Source: JBCCFK01 sp965262315 (GTDB lineage: Bacteria > Actinomycetota > Acidimicrobiia > Acidimicrobiales > UBA8592). Taken from it: a stretch of 17,922 bases of DNA. The stretch lies in contig CBDHFJ010000130.1 of the NCBI GenBank assembly GCA_965262315.1, positions 1-17,922 of the forward strand, written 5' to 3'. The first letter of the stretch is position 1. Every line of letters starts with the position of its first letter. Positions 1 to 5,957 of the stretch are shown piece after piece. The notes under the pieces were generated by a model. The model saw nothing but the letters and a program-made list of their open reading frames with translations, was not told the DNA's origin and ran no database searches. The position numbers and the translations under genes were made by a program.

Positions 1-657
1 GCATGCATCGATGCGCTGGAGCACGCGACCGGTCTGCCGACGATCTTCGCTTCGGCACAGTTCATCTCATTCGCCTCGGTGGGCGAGATCCTGGACCTCG
101 CCGTCGAGCTGCCTGCACAAGGTCGGACGATCACCCAGGGGCGAGTCGTCGCCAGCGTGGGAGACCGAGACGTCCTGCGCGTCACCGCTGCCCTCGGCGG
201 TCGCGACGCCGAGCTCGACCGCAGCTGGGGCGACATGCCCGACGTCCCGCCACCCCTGGACTGCGCCCTGCGACCCGTCGACCACCCCCCTGGTGTCACC
301 AGCATCCACTCGGCGCTCGAGGACCGGACCGTCCCGTCCCCGGCGGCGGGGGAGACGGGCACCAGCTGCAAGTGGATGCGCGTTCCCGGACACCGCGAGA
401 TCACGGCTTCGCTGCTCGCGTTCTACGCCGACTTCCTCCCTCGGGCCTCGGCCATCGCCACCGGTGAGGACTTCAGCCGCAACAGCCTCGACAACGTCCT
501 GCGCATCCACCACGTGGTCCCCACCGAGTGGGTGATGATCGAGACGTCCATCTCGATGGTGGCCCGCGGCACGTTCCACGGCAGCTCGCGCCTCTTCGCC
601 GAAGATGGCACGCTGCTCGCCACCGCCAACCAGAGCGGCATCGCCCGCACTCGCTAG
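1..657 (+). CDS. TesB-like acyl-CoA thioesterase (5' end outside window)
   Basis: The reading frame is open from base 1, so the gene begins upstream; 218 residues are visible before the TAG stop. The fold reads as a double-hotdog (TesB/4HBT_3 type) thioesterase, which would hydrolyse acyl-CoA to free acid and CoA in the cytoplasm. The C-terminal half is the most telling. An NSLDN segment near window residue 164 carries the position of the catalytic Asp, followed by a hydrophobic HHVVPTEWVMIET strand and an EDGTLLATANQSGIAR ending. That ending matches the family's 'DGxLvAsxxQxGlxR' signature, with the Gln near residue 211. It sits 28 nt ahead of an SDR on the same strand, suggesting an operon for acyl-CoA turnover. 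Substrate chain length cannot be read from the sequence. An internal GTG at 79 is an unlikely true start because it would remove part of the first hotdog. Confidence 0.8.
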   Translation, partial: ACIDALEHATGLPTIFASAQFISFASVGEILDLAVELPAQGRTITQGRVVASVGDRDVLRVTAALGGRDAELDRSWGDMPDVPPPLDCALRPVDHPPGVTSIHSALEDRTVPSPAAGETGTSCKWMRVPGHREITASLLAFYADFLPRASAIATGEDFSRNSLDNVLRIHHVVPTEWVMIETSISMVARGTFHGSSRLFAEDGTLLATANQSGIARTR

Positions 658-685
658 TTTTCACCACACCTCAGGGGGAGCACAC

Positions 686-1447
686 ATGGACATCAACGGA
701 CTCCGAGCCATCCTCATCGGCGGCGCCTCGGGCATGGCCCGGGCCACCGCCGAGCGCATCGTGGCCGGCGGCGGGTCGGTCGCCATCCTCGACCGTGAAC
801 AGTCAGCCGGCGCTGAGGTGGCCGCCGAACTCGGCGGGTCGTGGCACCCGTGCAACGTGCTCGACTTCGACGGGATCGAGGTCGTCATCGAGGAGGCGGT
901 CGACGCGCTGGGCGGACTCGACGCCGCGGTCAACACCGCCGGTGGCGGCAAGGCCGGCCGCACCTTGAGCAAGGCTGGCCCCTACAGCCTCGACGACTTC
1001 CGGGCCGTCATCGACCTCAACCTGATCGGCACGTTCAACACCAACCGCCTGTGTGCCATGCACATGGCCAAGAACGACCCCAACGAGGACGAGGAGCGCG
1101 GCGTGATGATCAACACCGCATCCATCGCGGCGTTCGAGGGCCAGATCGGCCAGGTGTCCTACACCGCGGCCAAGGCAGGCATCGCCGGCATGACCCTCAC
1201 GATGGCCCGCGACCTCGGCTCGCTCGGCATCCGTGTCAACACCATCGCACCGAGCCTGTTCGCCACCGGCCTGACCGCCGGCGTCACCGAGGACCGCGCC
1301 GAGAACCTCACCAAGGACGCCGCCTTCCCCCGGCGCATGGGTCGCCCCGACGAGTACGGCCGCCTGGCCATCGCCATCATCGAGAACCCGATGTTGAACG
1401 GCGACACCATCCGCCTCGACGGCGGCCAGCGGTTCGCCCCGAAGTAG
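686..1447 (+). CDS. Short-chain dehydrogenase, HSD10 / 3-hydroxyacyl-CoA dehydrogenase-like
   Basis: This is a 253-residue classical SDR expected to oxidise or reduce a hydroxyl/keto group with NAD(H). The dinucleotide-binding loop is IGGASGMA (11-18), in which the last Gly of the TGxxxGxG pattern is Ala. The NTAGG motif lies at 83-87. Catalytic residues are visible as Asn112, Ser146, Tyr159 and Lys163 (the last two in the YTAAK box). The overall order, an insertion of acidic residues before the serine strand and the C-terminal GDTIRLDGGQRFAPK segment resemble type-10 17-beta-HSD / 3-hydroxy-2-methylacyl-CoA dehydrogenases. Beta-oxidation use is therefore likely but inferred. The ATG at 686 is preferred over the in-frame upstream ATG at 605, which lies inside the thioesterase gene, because AGGGGGAG lies just ahead of 686. 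It is flanked by the thioesterase (28 nt) and a PPOX gene (26 nt). Confidence 0.9.
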   Translation: MDINGLRAILIGGASGMARATAERIVAGGGSVAILDREQSAGAEVAAELGGSWHPCNVLDFDGIEVVIEEAVDALGGLDAAVNTAGGGKAGRTLSKAGPYSLDDFRAVIDLNLIGTFNTNRLCAMHMAKNDPNEDEERGVMINTASIAAFEGQIGQVSYTAAKAGIAGMTLTMARDLGSLGIRVNTIAPSLFATGLTAGVTEDRAENLTKDAAFPRRMGRPDEYGRLAIAIIENPMLNGDTIRLDGGQRFAPK

Positions 1448-1473
1448 CGCACGCACATCAACCGAGGAGCCCC

Positions 1474-1974
1474 ATGAAGAAGCTGAGCAAGGACGACCCC
1501 CGCGCCAAGTACATGGCCGGCGACGTCGAGGTCGACCTCGACGAGCTGCGCGCCCACCTGCAGGGCAAGAACCGCTGGGTCATCTCCACCACCCGCAAGG
1601 ACGGCCGCCCGCAGATGAGCCTGGTCACCGGCGGCATGACCGAGGACGGCCGGCTGGCCGTGGCGACCTATCCGATGCGGGCCAAGACCAAGAACGCCAA
1701 GGCCAACCCCGACGTCTCGGTCCTGGTCATGGGCGAGGAGTTCAACTCCGAGTGGGTCCAGATCGACGGCACCGCCGAGGTCTACGACATGCCCAGCCAG
1801 GAGGCCTCCGACGCGCTGGTCGAGTACTTCCGGTCGATCCGTGGCGGCCACGACAACTGGGACGAGTACCGCCAGGCCATGGCCGACCAGGGCAAGTCCG
1901 CCATCATGATCACGCCCACCAGGTGGAGCCCCGTGAGCAAGGGCGGCTTCCCACCCGAGCTCTTCGAGGACTGA
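1474..1974 (+). CDS. PPOX-class F420/flavin-dependent oxidoreductase
   Basis: This 166-residue protein has the split-barrel pyridoxamine-phosphate-oxidase fold typical of actinobacterial F420- or FMN-dependent reductases. The segment NRWVISTTRKDGRPQMSLV (about 33-51) is the usual first barrel strands ('xxaxlxTxrkDGxPxxs'). RAKTKNAKANPDVSVLV (about 69-85) is the conserved cofactor-proximal 'R..K..Nlrxnpxvsl' stretch, whose Lys/Arg residues normally contact the cofactor phosphates. WVQIDGTAEV (about 94-103) is the next barrel strand. A GAGGAG ribosome site precedes the ATG by about 6 nt. It is the last gene of the thioesterase-SDR-PPOX run, so the three products probably act on a common acyl or lipid substrate. 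The actual cofactor (F420, FMN or heme) and substrate are not determined by the sequence. Confidence 0.87.
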   Translation: MKKLSKDDPRAKYMAGDVEVDLDELRAHLQGKNRWVISTTRKDGRPQMSLVTGGMTEDGRLAVATYPMRAKTKNAKANPDVSVLVMGEEFNSEWVQIDGTAEVYDMPSQEASDALVEYFRSIRGGHDNWDEYRQAMADQGKSAIMITPTRWSPVSKGGFPPELFED

Positions 1975-2126
1975 GGGCGCCGGCTGCCCCGTGGGTGACG
2001 CCCCGGTTCGGAGGGTCGATCGGCTTCGGTTCGTGCCCGTGGAGCCTGAGGGTCTGGGGCCCCGTGGCGGCGGTGGTGGCAACGATCCCTGGTCGGTTGC
2101 CGGATCCTTGCGTCGAGCGTTGCCCG

Positions 2127-2981
2127 TCAGGCGTCGCCTGTCTCCATCGGCACGGACGGGTCGTAGGCCCATTCGCGGAGCGACGCCATGTAGACCGCAA
2201 CGTCCGTGAATCCGAGGCGATGCATGATGAAGGCGTTCGCGGCGGCCATCACGCCTCCGCCGCAGTAGGTGATCGTGCGGGCATCGCGTCGGATGGGGTG
2301 CATGGCGTCGAGAGCATCGTCACTGATGAGGCGCCCATCCTCGGCGTACATGCTCGCCGCTGAGATGTTGACGGCACCGGGGATGTGACCGGCGCGCGCG
2401 TATCGGGTCCATTCACCCCGGTAGTGCTCGGGCGTGAAGGTGTCGATGATGCACACGGCGTCGTCGTCGACAGCTTCGAGCACCTCGGCGCGGTCAGCCA
2501 CGAGTTCAGGACGAACCGAGGGGGTGAGTCGACCGGGCGATGGCTGGGGTTCGACATCGGAGAGCGGATTGCCGCGGGCGGTCCACGCTCGCATCCCGCC
2601 GTCGAGCAGCGCGGCGCGGTCGAAGCCGACCCAACGGAGCATCCACCACACTCGGGCGGCCCAGAAGCTCGTCGATCTGTCGTAGAGCACAACCGTTGAT
2701 TCGTCGCCGACGCCCAACCGCTCCATCGCTGCGCAGAACGCCTCAGGGCTCGGCAACGCGTAGGCCAGTTCGCTGTCGGGGTCGGAGAGGTCCGCGGTGA
2801 GGTCGGCGAACACCGCGCCGGGAATGTGGCCGCTTCCGTACTCCTCGCGCCCGCTGGTGCCGGTCCCTCCCTGGTCGGGGTCGAGGACGACGCTGCAGTC
2901 CAGGATGACCAGGTCGGCATCGTCTGCGTGCGACTGCAGCCAGTCGACGTCGACCAGCGTGTCGAACTCCGTCTCGGGCAT
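2127..2981 (-). CDS. Two-domain rhodanese (thiosulfate / 3-mercaptopyruvate sulfurtransferase)
   Basis: This 284-residue protein contains tandem rhodanese domains. The N-terminal inactive domain spans about 8-135 and includes the REEYGSGHIPGAVFAD structural motif (45-60). The C-terminal domain spans about 160-280 and includes HYRGEWTRYARAGHIPGAVN (186-205). The persulfide-forming cysteine is Cys240 in the loop YCGGGVMA. Mercaptopyruvate sulfurtransferases usually have CGxGVTA and thiosulfate enzymes CRKGVT, so the MST-like assignment is favoured. The WA...P ending matches the second rhodanese signature. It moves sulfane sulfur to a thiol or cyanide acceptor in the cytoplasm. The gene has its own 107-nt upstream gap with an inverted repeat at 3037-3056, and is convergent with the PPOX gene. 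Confidence 0.92.
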   Translation of the reverse strand: MPETEFDTLVDVDWLQSHADDADLVILDCSVVLDPDQGGTGTSGREEYGSGHIPGAVFADLTADLSDPDSELAYALPSPEAFCAAMERLGVGDESTVVLYDRSTSFWAARVWWMLRWVGFDRAALLDGGMRAWTARGNPLSDVEPQPSPGRLTPSVRPELVADRAEVLEAVDDDAVCIIDTFTPEHYRGEWTRYARAGHIPGAVNISAASMYAEDGRLISDDALDAMHPIRRDARTITYCGGGVMAAANAFIMHRLGFTDVAVYMASLREWAYDPSVPMETGDA

Positions 2982-3036
2982 GGTTGGTGGTGCCTTCCGT
3001 TGACCTTTGTCCGAGGACCTTGACGCGCGTGAGCAC

Positions 3037-3056
3037 GAACGTCAATCACGACGTTC
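3037..3056. promoter_or_regulatory. Inverted repeat GAACGTC-N6-GACGTTC upstream of the rhodanese gene
   Basis: Two perfect 7-bp arms, GAACGTC (3037-3043) and GACGTTC (3050-3056), flank a 6-bp spacer. They sit in the 107-bp gap between the methyltransferase stop (3089) and the rhodanese start (2981). The 20-bp symmetry is typical of a dimeric regulator site. It could equally be the stem of a hairpin ending the methyltransferase transcript, though there is no T-tract on the minus strand. No adjacent regulator gene identifies a partner. Confidence 0.4.
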
Positions 3057-3088
3057 GCCACCCTGAGCCAGCCGGGCAGCTCCCCGCC

Positions 3089-3736
3089 TCAGCGCACCCG
3101 GGCCGCGACGTAGTAAACGCCGAAGGTGGCGAGGTCGCCGGGGCTGTCGGGGAGGTAGGGCTCGGCCTCGGTGATCTCGATCGGGTTCCACCGGCCGGTG
3201 GTGGCCAGGTCGGCGGTGATCTGCTCGCAGTTGCGGTCGCGCCAGTGGTCCTCGCGCTGGGTGACGACGATGACGCCGCCGGGCTCCACGATGCGGCAGA
3301 ACTCGGTCCAGCACTCGGCGACCCCGGGAATGTAGGTCATGACGCCGACGCAGAGCAGGGCGTCGTAGGTGTCGTCGGCGATGGCGAGCGGCTCCTGGAG
3401 GTTGCCGATGCTCAGCTGTTGGTAGGCCCCGGACTCGCCGGCGAGGTCCAGCGAGGCCTGCGAGATGTCGATGCCGTGGAGCTCTCCTTCGTAGCCCGCG
3501 CCGCGCAGCGCGATGCCGCCCAACCCCGTGCCGCAGCCGGCGTCGATGGCGAGGGAGACGTCGCCGGCGTGTTCGGTCAGCAGCGCGGCGGCTCGGAGAG
3601 GAGCGCGATAGTCCCAGGCGTCGATGTCGGCGTTGTACGCCGCAGCCCACTGGTCGTAGTAGGCGGCGACGTCGGCGGGGTCGGTGTGCGCAGCGTCTCC
3701 GTCCGTGAGCCAGCCCGGGTCGACGTCGTCGGTCAT
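3089..3736 (-). CDS. Class I SAM-dependent methyltransferase
   Basis: This 215-residue protein has a Rossmann-like methyltransferase core. Motif I is LAIDAGCGTGLGG (about 62-74), the acidic residue after strand 2 is in HGIDIS (Asp90), and the motif IV region is YDALLCVGVMTYI (124-136). PGGVIVVTQ (152-160) is the usual post-core strand. The N-terminal DPADVAAYYDQWAAAYNADID helix is typical of small-molecule methyltransferases of the UbiE/type-11/25 group. The minus-strand frame stays open far upstream to 4066, but that extension is arginine/serine-rich shadow sequence. The ATG at 3736 is chosen because GAGG lies 6 nt ahead of it; an ATG at 3742 two codons upstream is possible. It is divergent from the DinB-like gene. 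Substrate unknown. Confidence 0.85.
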   Translation of the reverse strand: MTDDVDPGWLTDGDAAHTDPADVAAYYDQWAAAYNADIDAWDYRAPLRAAALLTEHAGDVSLAIDAGCGTGLGGIALRGAGYEGELHGIDISQASLDLAGESGAYQQLSIGNLQEPLAIADDTYDALLCVGVMTYIPGVAECWTEFCRIVEPGGVIVVTQREDHWRDRNCEQITADLATTGRWNPIEITEAEPYLPDSPGDLATFGVYYVAARVR

Positions 3737-3830
3737 GTCCATCCTCGTGCTCGTCGGTCCGTCACTGTCGCGTCCGCTCTGCGCCGATCGCAAGACCGGG
3801 ACCCCCTTGGCCAGCTCCGGCATCGACCCA

Positions 3831-3842
3831 TAGGGTTCGGGC
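3831..3842 (+). promoter_or_regulatory. Leaderless -10 box of the DinB-like gene
   Basis: TAGGGT (3831-3836) fits the actinobacterial TAnnnT -10 consensus. It is followed by only 6 nt before the ATG at 3843. Transcription normally starts about 7 nt downstream of this box, that is at the A of the ATG, and there is no Shine-Dalgarno sequence. Other genes in this window share the same spacing, which strengthens the call. No clear -35 is seen. Confidence 0.5.
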
Positions 3843-4436
3843 ATGCCCGTCCCCTCCGCTGCCGATGTGGTGAAGGTCCAGCTGCGGCACGCCTGGCTCG
3901 ATGCTCGTCGCACGCTCGTCGGCCTGGACGAGGACGAGTACTTCTGGGAGCCCACGAGCCCGTGCTGGTCAGTGCGGCGACGAGCGGATGGCGTCCACGG
4001 GTGGGGCCGGGGCGATGTCGTCTGCGAGGACGTGTGGCCCCCGCCCGACCGCCTGCCCGCGACCACGATCGCCTGGCGTGTGGTCCACCTCGCGGCGTGG
4101 ACCGACGTCTACGCGTCGTTCGCCTTCGGTGACGCAACGGCCGACATCAACGATGCGGACGTGCCGTTGGGCTTCGAGGACGGGCTCGCGTGGATGACCC
4201 GTGCGCAGGACGCGTTCTCGGCCGCCGTCGACACCCTGAGCGCCGAGGGGCTGTTCGAACTCCGGCCCGCGCCGTGGGGGGCACGGGTGTCGGTGGTCCG
4301 ACTCGTGTCGACGATGCTGACCGAGCACGTGCATCACATCGCCGAGATCGGCGCGCTGCGAGACCTCCGTCGAGGTCACGGCGCCAACCGGCCTCCAGCG
4401 GCCGTCCACCCGATGCCAGCCTGGTGGACCGGCTGA
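3843..4436 (+). CDS. DinB-superfamily (mycothiol-dependent maleylpyruvate isomerase-like) protein
   Basis: This 197-residue protein has the four-helix DinB/MDMPI arrangement. TTIAWRVVHLAAW (about 74-86) contributes the first metal-binding His (His82). TEHVHHIAEIGALRDL (about 160-175) contributes the paired His residues (His162, His165 or His166) in the characteristic HxxHxxE...RD pattern. Members bind a divalent metal and many are thiol S-transferases using mycothiol or bacillithiol; others have unknown function. The start is supported by the leaderless-type box just upstream. Its stop is only 10 nt from the stop of the convergent hydrolase, leaving no room for a dedicated terminator. Specific reaction not assignable. 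Confidence 0.78.
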   Translation: MPVPSAADVVKVQLRHAWLDARRTLVGLDEDEYFWEPTSPCWSVRRRADGVHGWGRGDVVCEDVWPPPDRLPATTIAWRVVHLAAWTDVYASFAFGDATADINDADVPLGFEDGLAWMTRAQDAFSAAVDTLSAEGLFELRPAPWGARVSVVRLVSTMLTEHVHHIAEIGALRDLRRGHGANRPPAAVHPMPAWWTG

Positions 4437-4446
4437 CCGCTGTCCT

Positions 4447-5205
4447 TCAGACGACGCCGACGAAGTCGAGCACGGCCTGGTTGAAGGCGTCGGCCTGCTC
4501 GACGTTGATGGAGTGGCCGCCCTCGAGCTCGACGAGGCGGAAGTCGGGGATGCGCTCGGCGGCGGTGGGGACGTGTTCCTGGAAGGCCGACTCCCAGCGG
4601 CCGTTGACCAGCATGGTCGGCACGGTCAGGTCGCCCAGTTGGTCGAGGGACTGCCACGCGTTGCGCCAGCGGGTGATGCCCATGGCGGCGGCCGGGTCCA
4701 TGGCATCGGCGGCAGCGACCATCGCCGCCTTGACCTCGGCGGGGAAGCGCTTGGCGTTGATCGGGTGCATGGGAAGGTCGCGCAGGTTGGTGATCTCGGG
4801 CCCCGGGGGAGCGGGGGCGTCGGAGCGGGCCTGGCGGCGGGCGATCCCGAATGCGGCTCGGGAGTTCGTGAAGACCAGCCCCCGAGCGTGTTGGGCGTGG
4901 GCCAGGACGTACTGGATGGCGATGGCGCCGCCGAGCGACTGACCGATGACCCACCAGGTGTCGATGCCGTGGCTGGTGCGGATGCCCTCGATGGCCGACA
5001 GGATTGCCTCTGGCCGGTATCCGTCGTCGTCGGCAGGCACGGCGGAGCCGCCGTGGCCGGGCAGCTCGACCATGTGGAGGTGCAGTCGCTCGCCGAGGGC
5101 CTCGGTGTTGGGCATCCACTGGGCGTTGCTGGACATGAACCCGTGGATGAGGACGACGGGCGGGCCGTCGGGGTTGCCGGCGACCTCGACGTTGAGCTCG
5201 ATCAC
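4447..5205 (-). CDS. Alpha/beta hydrolase
   Basis: This 252-residue single-domain alpha/beta hydrolase has the oxyanion-hole segment LIHGFMSS (about 19-26), the nucleophile elbow IGQSLGGA with Ser90, and the catalytic His231 in EGGHSINVE. The usual catalytic-acid position after strand 6 (G-x-x-D) reads NGRWES, so Glu205 may replace Asp. This is seen in some esterases and is noted as unusual. It starts at GTG and overlaps the stop of the upstream TetR gene as GTGA (5205-5202), indicating translational coupling. Transcription with a TetR repressor and divergence from an MFS pump suggest it hydrolyses the same ester, lactone or amide compound that the pump exports. That link is inference. Confidence 0.88.
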   Translation of the reverse strand: MIELNVEVAGNPDGPPVVLIHGFMSSNAQWMPNTEALGERLHLHMVELPGHGGSAVPADDDGYRPEAILSAIEGIRTSHGIDTWWVIGQSLGGAIAIQYVLAHAQHARGLVFTNSRAAFGIARRQARSDAPAPPGPEITNLRDLPMHPINAKRFPAEVKAAMVAAADAMDPAAAMGITRWRNAWQSLDQLGDLTVPTMLVNGRWESAFQEHVPTAAERIPDFRLVELEGGHSINVEQADAFNQAVLDFVGVV

Positions 5206-5814
5206 GGGCGGGCGTCAGCCAGTGCCCGCGCCATCGCCAGGATCTCGTCGGCCAGGGCGACGCCGTCGACCCCCGACTCGAAGGACACCCGGTGCAGCGC
5301 CAGGGCCGGGGTCATCTCGGCCAGCGTGTCGAGGTGGGGATTGTCGTCGCCGACGATGCGGGCCAGGATCCGCCGGTAGAGGTCGACGTTGTAGCGGGAC
5401 TTGACCGCGTCGGCGATCACGGGATGCGTGCGCATGGCCGCGATCATGCCGGGGAGCATGTCGGGGTCGGCGTAGAACTGCATCGTCTTCTCTTCGATGG
5501 CGTTCCGGAGGTCGGCAACCGCGTCGTCGGTCTCGTCGACGTCGGGCTCGTCCATTACCCGGATGGCCTCGGCCACGAGGTCTTCCTTCGTCTTCCAGCG
5601 GCGGTAGATGGCACCGGTCCCGCATCCGGCTCGGTCGGCGACGTCCTGGATGCGGAGCTTGTCGTACCCGGTCTCGAGGAGGAGCTCGGAGGCGGAGTCG
5701 AGGATGGCCGTGGTGCGTTCGTCGTCGCGGGGTCGACCGCGTGAAGCCGCAGGTCGGCGGCCCTCTTCGCTGGTGTTCGGGCTGGTCGTCCCGCTGGTCC
5801 TCGGCAGTGCTCAT
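5202..5814 (-). CDS. TetR-family repressor with probable one-base frameshift near its N-terminus
   Basis: The main frame (stop TGA 5204-5202) encodes a full TetR protein. It has a basic tail ending SRGRPRDDER, a helix-turn-helix segment (KLRIQDVADRAGCGTGAIYRRW), then a ligand domain ending ALADARP. This frame has no ATG, GTG or TTG before the helix-turn-helix. An in-frame TGA lies at about 5811-5813, the only start-like codon is CTG at 5807, and the next GTG (5576) would delete the DNA-binding domain. The natural start is the ATG at 5814, placed 7 nt after a TAGGTT box, but it is one base out of frame. Removing one base from the G run at 5761-5763 would give MSTAEDQRDDQPEHQRRGRR joined directly to PAASRGRPRDDER. 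Either a sequencing error, a real mutation or a CTG start must apply. It is co-transcribed with the hydrolase and divergent from the MFS gene. Confidence 0.8.
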
Positions 5815-5821
5815 GGTGTGA

Positions 5822-5827
5822 AACCTA
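5822..5827 (-). promoter_or_regulatory. Leaderless -10 box of the TetR/hydrolase operon
   Basis: Read on the minus strand this is TAGGTT, 7 nt ahead of the ATG at 5814. The predicted transcript begins at that ATG. The region one would expect to hold the -35 (about 5845-5850) falls inside the palindrome at 5842-5853, so a protein bound there would block this promoter. Confidence 0.5.
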
Positions 5828-5838
5828 TCACAGAAGTC

Positions 5839-5866
5839 TTGATTTCCGGAAATGGTCGTTTACGAT
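5839..5866 (+). promoter_or_regulatory. Promoter of the MFS efflux gene
   Basis: TTGATT (5839-5844) and TACGAT (5861-5866) form a -35/-10 pair with a 16-bp spacer on the plus strand. They point to a start near 5873 and a leader of about 85 nt. The -35 overlaps the first TTTCCGGAA-type palindrome, and the other two sites lie at and just after the start point, which suits repression by the divergent TetR protein. Confidence 0.55.
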
Positions 5867-5904
5867 ACGGAACAACAATTTCCGGAAGTAATTGTTTCCG
5901 GTAA
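5842..5904. promoter_or_regulatory. Cluster of three TTTCCGGAA-like operator sites
   Basis: Site 1 is ATTTCCGGAAAT (5842-5853), a perfect 12-bp palindrome. Site 2 is TTTCCGGAA at 5879-5887, nested in outer arms CAATT (5876-5880) and AATTG (5890-5894). Site 3 is TTTCCGGTAA at about 5895-5904. Centres are 36 and 16 bp apart. A partial half-site ACGGAAC lies at 5867-5873. The sites cover the promoters of both the MFS gene and the TetR/hydrolase operon. TetR repressors usually bind palindromes in the divergent region beside their own gene, so this is the likely operator; binding itself is inference. Confidence 0.65.
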
Positions 5905-5957
5905 GGAACGAATCCACAACCCCCCAACCACCACGTCGACGACGGAGCATCAGTCAC

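Noticed and set aside
1975..2126. Terminator or RNA gene in the gap between the PPOX and rhodanese genes
   Set aside because: Only a weak 6-bp stem (GGCAAC/GTTGCC at 2078-2101, 12-nt loop) is present. There is no T-tract, tRNA fold or conserved motif, so I see nothing firm here.
3737..4066. N-terminal extension of the methyltransferase up to 4066
   Set aside because: The extra sequence is Ser/Arg/Thr-rich, overlaps the divergent DinB-like gene, and the ATG at 3736 has a suitable GAGG.
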